Of a stretch of DNA of 64,000 nt, positions 11,106 to 22,099 are shown piece by piece. Position 1 is the stretch's first letter, and each line of letters starts with the position of its first letter. A model generated the notes under the pieces. That model ran no database searches. It saw nothing but the letters and a program-made list of their open reading frames with translations, and had not been told where the DNA came from. The position numbers were made by a program, and so were the translations under genes. The DNA comes from Apoda limacodes (Eukaryota > Arthropoda > Insecta > Lepidoptera > Limacodidae). Location of the stretch: NCBI GenBank assembly GCA_946406115.1, contig OX291540.1, positions 6,258,563 through 6,322,562 on the forward strand. Reading direction: 5' to 3'.

Positions 11106-11354
11106 GGTAAAGTCCTGTGTGTATGTGTCACACATTTGCACAAATTATTATGTGCATTAATTTACACTTATTTGCACGCAAATTAAGTGCCCTACCTCTA
11201 TTTGCACACTATTTATGGTTGTCTACCTATATAAATATGTGTCACAGTATGGTCCCGTTAAATTAATTTAACTGACAAGTGGAATTGGGGTCTAAACAGT
11301 TGCATTTTGTATAGGTACCTTTAGGCGTGACCGTTTAGGTTTTAAGGTGTTGAA
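11106..11354. other. CA/TG-rich sequence, no gene seen
   Basis: Imperfect CA/TG-rich runs (TGTGTATGTGTCACACATTTGCAC) follow the candidate donor. Nothing coding is seen. Confidence 0.4.
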
Positions 11355-11690
11355 AATACCTCTCGGCGAGCAGTGCGATGCTACAAAGAAGCCATTCAGA
11401 ACCAAGTTGGTATCATTAAATAAACATGGTAATAATGACACATTAGACAGTGAGGTGAAGTCTTCCCTTTACTTTAAACGTACCGTTCAATACGATCAGT
11501 AAGTTTAAGATATTTACCTCTCTAGAGATTAAACCAAGTCAAAAGGGCTAAGGGATACTAATCCAGTTGCATTTGCTCGGAGATAACAGCAGTACGAGCA
11601 CTTTATGAAAAACCGGACTTCAGACAGTAAAGTAAAGTGCAGCTTTGCCCTGTTGTATACAAAATTTCTTGGACGTTGCCTTTATTTTAT
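11355..11690 (-). mobile_element. Highly degraded Jockey-like C-terminal fragment
   Basis: Read on the minus strand, this stretch aligns by eye with the Jockey copies at 1.0-1.35 kb and 21.7-21.9 kb. It preserves the spacing of the words for KATSKK, GTATACAACAGG, TACTGCTGTTATCTCCGAGC, CCCTTTTGACTTGG and the terminal CTTTGTAGCATCGCACTGCTCG block. No long frame survives. It is an older insertion than the other Jockey pieces. Confidence 0.6.
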
Positions 11691-12539
11691 CTTCTTATGC
11701 CCACGCCCCCCTCGGCCAAACCCAAAAAGTTTTTTTTAGAAGTTTCATTTAAAAAAAATTCACACACTTGTAATAAGAATAGTGAGACGAGTGTAATGTG
11801 ACGGACATAATATCCAATTTTAGGTTCAATAGAAGACAATGCCCGCGTTTCTTTTTGGATGTCGTCATCGTATGTAGGTACCTACATATTAGGTCAACTA
11901 AAGCATATCATATCCAGTTAGACATACTAGTTTGTAGCTTAGTGGTAAATATTAAGGCGGCATTTATACAAATTAATTAATTTACTGAACAGTTTGCCGG
12001 GTTTCACCTCTATTTCATTTCCTAGCAATCCACCCGCTGAAACACGTATAAACAAAACACAATATTGGAACATATTCTAGCGTGTGCCATGTATAAAGGT
12101 GCGTTTCATTCAAGGTTTCAATGCGCTTAATGTCATAATCCAGCCAAGTTAAGGAGACAAAAATGATGTGTGGCACACTATAAATCTTGGCTTATTCACT
12201 TTAGTTGTATTATTGTCATCAAGCGCATAATGTTCACTATGTCGGTCAACAAAACGCCACTTAAATTGAGCACTATTAGGAATCAAATTTTTGATGGATA
12301 GTTAGTCAGTTAACGTAATTGAAAAACGACCGGCAAGTCTAGATACGGCATGGCAACAATATTCGTTGCATACTACTCAATTTGTGATAGCATTGGTGGC
12401 ATCAATTAAATCTTTTAATAAAAAATTTCTTTTTGTACACAGATTAATATTAATGTAGATATAACTATACAGATAAAGATATTAATAATGTTGCATGTTC
12501 TTGTAACTAAAATTTTAGGATTTTCTTCACAGAACTTGG
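11691..12539. other. AT-rich sequence, no gene seen
   Basis: It includes a palindrome ATGTAGGTACCTACAT near 11872. No coding signal or known element is recognised. Confidence 0.4.
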
Positions 12540-12970
12540 TTATATATAAGTATATATAGATGTTCGGAAAATAATGAATCGGCTACTCGTATCGGACTGG
12601 TAACGAGTTAGGTATTCATTTCATCGCACTTACATTCCAGTGCGCGTGCTCAGTCGCTCGCGCAAGTCTGTATACGTCAGTCAGTTCGTAGTATTGTAAA
12701 TTCGATTAAGAATTTGTCAGCTGGAACTGGCCAGCTGTCGGTGTCGATTGCATCGGTTGAATATTGCTAATTATATTATTGTGTGACATTAAGTGTTGTG
12801 ACTGTCCGTGTCAAGTGCGACGACGCAGAGGAACCTCAGTCCAGGTCACAAAGAAAAGGCGCGGCCGTCAGCAGAAACGAATCAGTCAATACAATTTTCA
12901 CATAGGTATCAACATTATACACCACATTAACACATACATAGAACTCGAAGGGGACCGGCCTAGACCAATT
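12540..12970 (+). promoter_or_regulatory. Possible core promoter and 5' leader exon
   Basis: A TATA-like TATATAAGTATATATA near 12541 is followed by a GC- and CpG-richer block (12610-12880) with several TCAGT words of the arthropod initiator type (12649, 12680-12690). A consensus donor GTAAGT then starts at 12971. A frame from 12764 carries a basic stretch (RRRRGTSVQVTKKRRGRQQ) up to about 12968. This layout would fit a first, mainly untranslated exon of a host gene running rightward into a long intron. The TATA-initiator spacing is not the usual ~30 bp, and an LTR fragment is an alternative. Confidence 0.25.
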
Positions 12971-14130
12971 GTAAGTAAATGTAATTTAGTTCGCGGCCCA
13001 ATTACAATAGATCTCAATCGCATATTCGTAATATTGAACTTGGCTCTCATTTCACATTTGTGTTTTTAATAATTCATAATCACACTACCGGCCGATGCGA
13101 AGACATATGATAAAAAACTCCCATTATTACTAGATGTCTATAGGTTGAGTAGAGAGATGTTATGATGATAAGGAACAAACATTATTTCACATTATCATTA
13201 AAAACGCTCACACATATGCCATGCACATACAAGCCACGCACACATAGATTATTGCAAATTATCATTATAAATTACATTACATTTATAGACTAAATAACAA
13301 AGAAAATATATTTACAATCGTATATTACTTAGTTACTAACTTACGAGCTGTTGCCTTGGTGTCATGTTTTTAAATACCAAGACCAGCGTTAGAAAGTCTT
13401 AAGTTTTACCCTTTTTTGTCTCTAAAAAAGCTAGTATATAGGTATATATATAGAAAAAAACAGTTAATTAAGGTAACAACGGTATTTGTGTGAATGCAAG
13501 CGAGAGGTGATCCCACAATGCCCAAAGCCTCCACTATGGGGACGAATCACGGCCCGATCTTGCACAGTGTGCACCCAGTTTGATTGAGGATTAGTGAGCG
13601 TGCTCGGTCATAATCTGGTTTCAGGCGTTTTGCAAGCTTTAGTATTTAGATAACAGCCTTTGTCTTTACACACAGACCATAATCGGTCAATGATATCTTT
13701 GTCTCTTTGTGTGGACGGAGGGTTAGTTTGACCTGCAATTATAAATCAAAATGCTACTATTATTTCTACTCGTTTTGAGGCAGCTTTATAAACCGATATT
13801 TTAAAAGTTTATACAAAGGGACTACTTACGATTGAACACAGGTACCTGCATATATGTAGGTACCTACTAGGAATACATTGCTTTTTTGAAGAACGTAAAG
13901 AATTAACCATTGTCTTTTTTTGGCTATCTAACTCATCAACCCGAAATTCAGCTACGCATTTCTTATCATTATAATAAAAAGTAAAAACAAATTTATTTAC
14001 CGGTTTGCAAACATTTTCCTTTGGAATAATAATGTAATATCTCCATGATTTTTTTTTATTTATTTGGACTGGATTTGCTGACCTAAAGTTCAATTCCACT
14101 CAGAAGGGGCATAAAAATAGATGTTAAAAC
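12971..14130. other. AT-rich sequence with an unassigned GC-richer patch
   Basis: The stretch 13500-13600 (CCCACAATGCCCAAAGCCTCC...) is GC-richer than its flanks and contains a 22-codon frame; it may be an old repeat. A near-palindrome AGGTACCTGCATATATGTAGGTACCT occurs near 13845. The 96-codon minus frame at 13809-14099 is lysine/asparagine-rich with no recognisable domain. Confidence 0.35.
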
Positions 14131-14174
14131 ATAAGGCGGACCGTCTGCTTGTTTGCCACCTTAGTGGTATAAAA
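14131..14174 (+). mobile_element. Jockey-like LINE 3' tail only
   Basis: GGCGGACCGTCTGCTTG followed by TTTGCCACCTTAGTGGTATAAAA is the terminal non-coding tail of the same LINE family as 7.5-7.7 kb, here as an extreme 5' truncation. Confidence 0.8.
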
Positions 14175-14289
14175 TTGCTCATAATCGGTGGAGATATTGA
14201 ATAACATAAACGTACACACGATAAGTTTCGCGTTAGCATTTCGCCGTTAAACCAATTCGTTAACCCGAAGACGTGTTTTTTATAGTGAT

Positions 14290-15020
14290 TGGCACATACT
14301 AACAGTCAATATCTTGAAAACTACTGTACCGATTTTGATAACCCTTGCACTGCTATATTGTAGACATCACATCTCTGTCGAGTTCCTCTCCGGATGGAAA
14401 AAAAATACTATTTTTTTAAAATCCGGTTCACAATATTGATTTGTGCCAGACGAAACTCGATAAAAACCTAATTTCAATAAAAGAAAAACCGCCAAAGTGC
14501 GAGACGGACGCGCGGACCGAGGGTTCCGAACCTACCACCATTAACGTAATTTACAAACACAAACAAAAAAAAGTATGCCGCTAAGCGGTCATCCATCCAA
14601 GTACTGACCAAGCCCGACGTTACTTATCTTTGATTATCGTTTTCAACAAACAAATGTGTTACTGTTCCTGGTAATGATAAGCTAGATGGCGCTGTACCGA
14701 TAATTTAAAATAGTAATTGCTTGGGACCGCCTCACCCTTGGCCGGTTTTTATTATTAGTTGTTATACTTTAGAGTTCACATTATTTTTGACTGCAAGTTT
14801 GAAGTTTGTATTTCTTTCTAATTTGACGATAGAGAAAAAAGACAAAAATATGTTTCTTGTATGGGGACCCCCCTTTTTAAACTTTTTATTAGTTAGATAT
14901 ACCAATATAACACAATCGGTCTAGAGGATTAGCCTTTTAATGGTTAGACAGACAAAGAGACAGCGAAGCCTTAGTAATAGGGATTCGTTGGCAACCGCTG
15001 AGTACGGAACCTTAAAAAAA
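14290..15020 (+). repeat. Dispersed repeat family A, long copy
   Basis: Typical words in order are CAGTCAATATCTTGAAAAC, TCTGTCGAGTTCCTCTCC, CGCCAAAGTGCGAGACGGAC, GGTTCCGAACC, GCGGTCATCCATCCAAGTACTGACCAAGCCCGACGTTAC, AGATGGCGCTGTACC and GCAACCGCTGAGTACGGAACCTTAAAAAAAAG. This is a very abundant lepidopteran dispersed sequence without coding capacity. The stretch 14530-14900 matches 59530-59830 in inverse orientation. Confidence 0.75.
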
Positions 15021-15239
15021 AGACTTGGACCTTGAAGAAGAAATCAATGAAAGTTCTGCATCATCTTTACAATTTATACAGGCTTAACAGTCATTTAACT
15101 GCTAAGTTGTCTAAGAAACGACACGTGACTTACGAGGGAGAAAGAAGGGGAATATCAATAATAAGGTAAATTGATGCAATATATTTTATCGAAGTAAAGT
15201 ATAGTATGTACCTATTTTGCTGTTGGGCAAAATAGAAAA

Positions 15240-15700
15240 TAAAGAAGAAAATAATATTTAAGAATCGGTCAAGTTAGAGTCGGTCTCGCGCACCGTGGGT
15301 TCCGTCAACCGTATAATTTATAAACACAAACAACAAAAAAAGTGCCCACCCATCCAGTGACTGACCACGCCCGTCATTGCTTAACTATGCATATATTTCT
15401 AATAATAAAATGTTGCTGGACCACGAGTATGTTCGTTTTAATAGTCCTATTTTCCCTAGATTATATGATAATTTTATAATGATAATGACACGAGCGCGTC
15501 TTAGACTTAGACAGTTTTTATTATTTGCTGTTATATACTTCAGAGCTTACACTATAACCACTGAGAGCTTACACTATAACCACTGAGAGGTTGAATCTTG
15601 TATGATTTACTGTTTTTACGATAGAGGAAAAACGTGACTTGTATGCGGGGACCACCTTTAAATTTTTCCTTTTTGTTTAATGTTAATTTGCTGTAATAAC
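15240..15700 (+). repeat. Dispersed repeat family A, second copy
   Basis: Starts ATCGGTCAAGTTAGAGTCGG and follows the same order as the copy at 14.5-14.9 kb (TCCGTCAACC, CCATCCAGTGACTGACCACGCCCG, TATACTTCAGAGCTTAC, ATGCGGGGACCACC). It contains a 24-bp direct duplication of AGAGCTTACACTATAACCACTG at about 15541-15589, a local expansion not seen in the other copies. Confidence 0.75.
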
Positions 15701-16789
15701 ACTTATTCCGTGAAAATTTTTAGCAATTCATAGCGATTATAAACCAATTTTGCCAATCAAATTTGCTCTTTCTATAGTGAAAAGTTATTTAGAAACTCGA
15801 ACCCTTGATTTGTAAACTGTAATTTCAAATCGTCGAAGGTCAATTAAACTAATTGGCCTGTTCAACCTGACACGAAACGGGAGGTTATCGGTACCTCTGC
15901 CGTCAGACTACAATTTTGACTTCGCCAAGCTCTAGGCTAAATATAAATTTAGCTACGGTATGGTTAGATCATGAATTTATCATGTATGCAGAACCGATCC
16001 GCAACTGCTATTTTGAAATTCTCTCATTAATCACAATAGGTCAATCAATTCATTAAATATATTTACACTACAGGTGACGCTATAAATGAACGTCACAACA
16101 CAGATAAAATATCGGTTAATGAGTCATCTACTATAAGCGGGAAGGTCTGTTCCAGCCAGTGACTAAGTGCACTGAAGCCCATTCACTGCAATTGTTTGAG
16201 ACACGGGCTACTAGAGGAGCAGTGTTTCCAACTTTATTTTAACAAAACCCACAAATTGTGCCCACCAGAAAACCACTAAAATTGGCAATTCCTCTAACCA
16301 CCAAAAAACCTCTTACTTAATATTATGTCAGAAAGATACTTTTAAATATTATTTGGACATAAAAAAACAATAAAAGAAATAGTTCGTTTTATTTTATTTT
16401 TAAATAAATGCTTAAAAACAATAATCAAAAAAGACCATGAACACTCTAGAAATCAAAATAGAGAATCATTTTCAGAAGAATCGGCTTCTTATACAATTTC
16501 TAAAGACCGAATTATTACCAAAGACCGAATAAGAAACCAAACAATCTTAGTTCAATATCCAAAAGAACGTTGGGTATCAACTCTTATTAATTTTGCTTTG
16601 TTTAATCGAAGTACTAAGAATACTATACCTAAGTCAAGAATATTATAGGTAACCCCGCTGTGGTGGGAAAGAGGTACCCGTAGGGTGAACCCAATAATGG
16701 GTTGATGTATAGATTATGATATTGTTATAGAGTTTAAATTTCGTAAACAGTCCCCAGTAAGTAAGATAATATTCATACAGGTCGGGGCC
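15701..16789. other. AT-rich sequence, no gene seen
   Basis: No coding frame is recognised. The stretch 16640-16790 is somewhat GC-richer (TAACCCCGCTGTGGTGGGAAAGAGG...) and may be upstream sequence of the following LINE. Confidence 0.4.
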
Positions 16790-18380
16790 CTTTTAGACTT
16801 TTAAGCACTCTCCTACCAACTATGTCGAGCGCTCCCTCCGCTACTTCTAATCTTATTAGTGACACCTCTAATCCTATACAAAAAAATCAACAAATTCAAC
16901 AGATTTTTTGCTACTGTTGGGTCCAACTTAGCATCACAAATTTAAATCCCTTATCAAGATCCTCTTAACGCCCAGAATCTAATTTTTTCAAATGTCACTG
17001 AACCTTACAAGGTGCCAAACTCGGTAGTTTTTCTTCCTGTAGACATTTCTGAGGTTGACAGCCTCATTCTTGATTTGCGTGACGACTTTGCTGTGGGCTA
17101 TGATTCCATTTCTCCTGCAATTCTTAAAAATAGTAGACAGTGTAGACACATACTTACCCCAATACTTACGCTCATCTTCAACTTGTGCATTTTTAAGGTT
17201 GTCTTTCCTAACGTTTTCAAAAAAGCCATAGTACATTAAATATACAAGACCGGGGACAGCCATGATGTTAACAATTATAGACCGATATCTGTTTTGTCTT
17301 CTGTGTCAAAAAATATTTTGAATAAAAGGTTAAAACTGTTTTTGGATAAATATAATAAATTGGCCAATAATCAATTTGGTTTCAGAAAAGGGCTTTCAGC
17401 AGAAAATTCAGTCACTGATCATGTTGTTTACAATCTTGATAGTAAAGAGAAATGTCTGGGTGTATTTTTTGATTTACCCAAGGCTCACCGTGTCGGTCTC
17501 ACTTCTTTTATAAAACCTGGAAAACATTGAGGTGAGAGGCGTAGCTCTAAAGTTACTCCAAGGCTATCTTAGCGATCGTTGTCAAGTGGTCAAAATAGAT
17601 AATTGGGTTAGCAACGAAGAACCAATTAATTACGGTGTGCCTCAAGGAAGCGTACTCGGACCTACCCTTAATTTACATAAACGACTAATGCGACACATGA
17701 AAGTCATGGGATCAAGTTCAAAAAATTGCCGAAGACGCACTAAGAAGAGTCACCTTGGCTATCCACTAACCTTCTTACGGTAAATGTAAATAAGACACAA
17801 GCTATTACTTTTGCTATAAAATCCAACCTGCAACAACCAGATAAAACTCTCAATATTAAAGTCCACTCATGTGCTCACTCTTTTACTGTTAACAGAGCAT
17901 GTAAGTGTTCTTGCTTAGGAATTTCAACTCACATAAAATATTTAGGAGTCTATATAGACTTTAGTCTAAACTAGAGCCATAACATAAGCGTGGTTCCCGG
18001 GGTTTTTTTTTATATTTTTAAAAAGATAAGAGCTTCCGCAAACCTCGCTGTCCTTAAATCCTTAAATTAAAATTAAAATGGTTTATTATTCTTTAGTACA
18101 ATCGGTCTGAACGTACGGAATCACCGCTTGGGGTGGAGCACCAAAAACTACTCTATTGCGACTGGAAAGAGCCCAGAGGGCTGTTCTTAAAGTCATGTTT
18201 CGTAAGCCGATTATATATTCTAACTACCAAATTGTATTCAGAAATCAACTTACTTACTGTAAAACAATGTTTTTTACTTAAAACTGTCTTCAATATACCT
18301 CCATACTTCCTGAACACTAAACTTCCGCACAAAGTTAAAATAAAAGAAGTAATTTTATTTCTTGATGCATGGTGAATGTG
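16790..18380 (+). mobile_element. LINE reverse transcriptase remnant (CR1/Jockey superfamily)
   Basis: Successive plus-strand frames give RT blocks in the correct order: GYDSISPAILK and the finger region (17090-17240), GDSHDVNNYRPISV (17255-17293, after a stop), NNQFGFRKGLSAENSVTD, a degraded VFFDLPKAH where FDLxKAFD is expected, then GYLSDRCQVVKI and YGVPQGSVLGP (near 17630-17660). The catalytic FADD segment is deleted: GPTLNL is followed directly by a frame matching SWDQVQKIAEDALRR. Later blocks NLLTVNVNKTQ and HIKYLGVYID remain, and a worn C-terminus runs to about 18380. Stops, frameshifts and loss of the active site make it inactive. The exact clade is uncertain. Confidence 0.85.
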
Positions 18381-19689
18381 TATTTAAATTTAAGGTAGGT
18401 ATTAAAATAATTATAATCTGTCTACAATTTGCATTAATTACATACTCTGTTATATTGCAAATTTTAATTTTTAATTTTACATAAAAAAAGTATGTATGTA
18501 ATAGAACTTTTATTGGAGGTATTTGAAATAAATTATTTTTTCATCAAAAATATAAACCGACATAATAAAAAGTCCAAAATAAGCCCCTAAAGCAGAATTA
18601 TTGACAGAACAATCAGCTACATGTTTTATTCCCCTTGAAATCGATTGCTTAAAATAAAGAAAAGTAAATATAGGTAAAAAGGTTCTATTGACATCCGACA
18701 TTAAGGAAATGAAACTGTAGCTAAGTGTTCTGTCAGTCTGTCTGCTTTAGAGGCCTATTTTTACTTTTAAATGGATTTGTAGTCGGTTTATGTATTTGTT
18801 AAAAAAATAAATATTTTTTAATCTTTACCGGTAGAAGCTCGTCTAAATAATGAAAATGATACAACTTAAAAATATTTTCTTACCTAACTCTGGTTTTCTA
18901 GGACCAATCCTTACTAAATTAATCCTTACAGAATTACATGCATATATTATACATGTATTTACTTTTTTGTATTAACTTTTGTAAATTTAATATTTTCTCC
19001 AGTAAATTATTACCTATTTGGACTTGTTTTATATTTTTTGTAATACTGTCTCGGATTTTCTAGTAAAGGATCTATTGCCACCTATTGTATGGATAAGGAA
19101 TTTAGATTTGAAAATTTTGTAATACCTTTCTCTAGAAAAAAAATGGAGATTTTAGGTAAAAACTGAAAAAAACCTGCAAACTATTTTACCTCTAAGCTAA
19201 TATTACGTAAAGAATACTTACATCAGTACATAGTCTTGTTATTTAACTTTACTAAAACATACATTTCATATATACTTATTTTACAAATATTTCCAGAATC
19301 GCTTTGGTACGAACAGCAGCGAGCGAGCAAGCAAGGTCAATCAAAAGTTATTTCAAAATCTATTTATTCGAATGGGTTTTTCAAAACACTTTTAAATCAT
19401 CAAGATAAATAAACAAGAATTTGTTTTACAAACTAATTACAATACCTACTGGTTTATTGCCAGTATTCAATAGTTATACTTTCTAAAACTACAAACAAAA
19501 TATAATATTGTAGTCAACAAAAAATACATATTTTGTATTGAAGCTTTACAATGTAAACAGTTGAATTTAATAAAAAAAACAAAATTGAAGTAATATTATA
19601 ATTGCCTATTGTTATTCAGATTGCTTAGGGGCACACCATGTGAAGCGTTTGAAGTCCTCAATTCTATGACGGGGTAACTCCCGAGATAC
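18381..19689. other. AT-rich sequence, no gene seen
   Basis: It contains TTTT/AAAA tracts and short frames only. A 63-codon minus frame at 18510-18701 lacks a recognisable domain. Words such as GTAGTCGGTTTA near 18780 are common lepidopteran repeat ends. Confidence 0.4.
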
Positions 19690-20240
19690 ATTAGTATATT
19701 CATATATATCGACAAATCAGATATACATATGCATACATACATACACGTAAATAAATGAACAGTCATACATGTTTGTAGATATTAAAGAGATAATAAAATA
19801 CACATATACATAAACATACAATTACATTAAAGAATAAATAAAATAAACCTATAAGTAAATTGATAGGTCCCATCTGTTGCAATCCTGGATTGTCCGGCCC
19901 GACGCTAGCAGGGCACCAAAAAGCGGGCGCAACACACAAACCAACACGCACATATACGCAAATGCATAAATACATTCAGACACACATCGCATACCCTGAA
20001 TTGGCCAAGTTCCCCACAACAGCCTGGCAACAAATGCACATCATTTAATCTACCATCACTTCGGAAACTAGCCTAAAGGGAGAAGAAGTAGGAAGAAACT
20101 ACGGGATGTACACCTGTTACCAACTAGCCATGCAGGAACCAACCGTTCACGTATACAACATCTATCCACATATGCATAAACACACATATACGCACGTCAA
20201 ACCCCCACACATCCAATATCCCATAAAAACTAGGCAACCA
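19690..20240. repeat. ACAT-rich simple repeats around a LINE-like 3' fragment
   Basis: 19710-19850 and 19940-20220 are rich in CATACA/ACACAT words. Between them lies GC-richer sequence (CAATCCTGGATTGTCCGGCCCG...) and, at 20070-20120, AGAAGTAGGAAGAAACTACGGGATGTACACCTG, which resembles the 3' non-coding end of lepidopteran LINEs. I cannot name the family. Confidence 0.45.
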
Positions 20241-20469
20241 AAGGCGGATAATTAATTTCACATGGTGCATCCCTGTTCGCTCGTACACTGACCACTATAA
20301 AGTTTATGACAAAGTCATCCGCGAATTGCCCCAGGCCACCACAATTTTGAAAGCTACATGCAAATGTAACATACGTGTTAGCGTTGGCACCTACTCGAAG
20401 CTACACGAAAGAGCAAAATAGGTTTGAAATAATAAGGGTCCGAATACTTCTGAGTTGAAACACAAACTA

Positions 20470-22070
20470 AACGCTGCCTAGAGGTTCAGTAAGAAAGCAA
20501 CTGCTAGAGCAGAATTCCAGTTCATTGGCAAAATAGGTGGGCGACTTGCGAGCTATCCCTCTTTTGTCAGTCATCGTTACCACCACTGCGAAAGACCGAT
20601 GGTGACTTTGGTGGTGTCTTTGCCTTAAACTCGAATTTGAACAACGAAAGCGCTGTATCACCTACTTACTATACGGTGCGGTAAGTACTTGTTAGAAATC
20701 TCCATAACACTGCGGACGTCCGTGGCGTTGCTTTTTCTAGAATTCAAGATGTTCATGAGTCAAGACGGTATTCCAGCAGCGTGTCTAAACAGTGTGTTCC
20801 TGAGTTGTGTTCTGTATGCTCACGCGCCTCTTCGCGCTTTCTTACCACACTAGGCAATTTCCGTCGTCATGGAAAACGAATGTGCACCCAGTTCCCAAAA
20901 AGGGTAAAGGATCAGACTCGTCGAATTACAGGCCAATCGCTATTACAATTTCTCGAAGGTAATAAAATATGTGATCAACGTACAGTTTGTAAGATACCTA
21001 GAAAAACACGACCTGGTCAGCAACCATCAATATGGCTTTTGCGACGGTCGCTCAGCCGGTGACCTTCAGTCTAGTGATCTCACATACCGATGTGTGTAAG
21101 AGTAGCCATTGTGCGTAAGGGGGAGGCGTTGGCATCTAGCCGTAACAAAGCGAAGGCGTTCGATCGTGTCTGGCACCAGGGTCTTCTATCGGAGTTGCCA
21201 TCTTACGGGCTGCCTGAGGATTTGTGCAAATGAATGGCTAGCTGTTTATCCGGCAGACGCATACGAGCCGAAGTTGACGGTAGTTGCTCTGATAGCATGT
21301 CATTCATGCTGGTATTCCACAAGACTCTGTGCTGTCTCCTACGCTGTTTCTACTGCGTAACAATGACATGTTGTCCATCGACAACATACATTGCTATGCA
21401 GATTACATTCCTGGAGACGGTTATCATACGGGATGTGTAAATGTTCCATTGTGTAGGGAATCGCGGAGAACTTGTGCCTAAAATCGAGACCACTCTGTTT
21501 AAGCGTAACTGGGAACAGGAAAACTTGGTTCGATTCAATCCTACGAAGACACAAGTCTGTACATTCACAGCTAAAAAACCTTATTCATTGAGGTTCCACA
21601 ATTCCAGAACACACGCTTTGCTCTTAGAGATATCTCCAAGAGGATTAGGATCCTTAGTGTTGACATCTCCAGCGATATTTAGTTCCGAGATCATTTGGAA
21701 TACAAGGTAAAGCTGGTGTTCAAAACCTTGGAGTACTCAATTAAGCTAAGCAGTACTTGGGGCAAAGATTGTAGCTTTACAAGTCTACTTCGGCCCCATA
21801 CGGAGTTCTGGTACCATCTTTGAGCGGGAGCACCCGGATACCAGCCTGGCCCTTTTGACTCGGGTCAACGATGGGCTGAGATAATCGTTGACGATTAGAA
21901 ACTCGCAAGCCGTATCGAACTGGAAGTCTGAGGAGAGTTTGCCTCCTTCTGTGTGTGTTCTACAGCTTGTATAATGAGACGCCTTATTTATCCATCCTCA
22001 CACCTTGGAACCTAAATGGTCACGTACGTCACGTGGTTTTAGAGAAACTTTCTCTCGCGAACGCTTAGGT
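20470..22070 (+). mobile_element. Jockey-like LINE ORF2 remnant, longest copy
   Basis: Plus-strand blocks appear in the order of Jockey ORF2: PPLRKTDGDFGG (about 20590), QDGIPAACLNSVF (about 20765), a finger region preserved in alternating frames to about 20960, RYLEKHDLVSNHQYGFCDGR (about 21000-21050), a KAFDRVW-type block near 21145-21170, LPSYGLPE (about 21190), the catalytic box CYADYIPGDG near 21395 where CYADDSTGDA is expected, NLVRFNPTKTQVC, an LGVDI-type block, WAGAPGYQ (about 21820) and the C-terminal TFSRER block (about 22040-22060). The second catalytic Asp is lost (YADY), frames shift repeatedly, and the endonuclease and ORF1 are absent. It is homologous to the minus copy at 1.0-1.9 kb, whose YADD is intact. 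Confidence 0.87.
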
Positions 22071-22099
22071 ATGTACTTGTTTGTTTGTTTGTATACACT

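Noticed and set aside
16988..17263. Minus-strand 91-codon ORF
   Set aside because: Antisense shadow of the RT finger region on the plus strand.
20467..20661. Minus-strand ORF with HRSFAVVVTMTDKRG
   Set aside because: Antisense shadow of the plus-strand Jockey remnant, whose PPLRKTDGD block is on the other strand.
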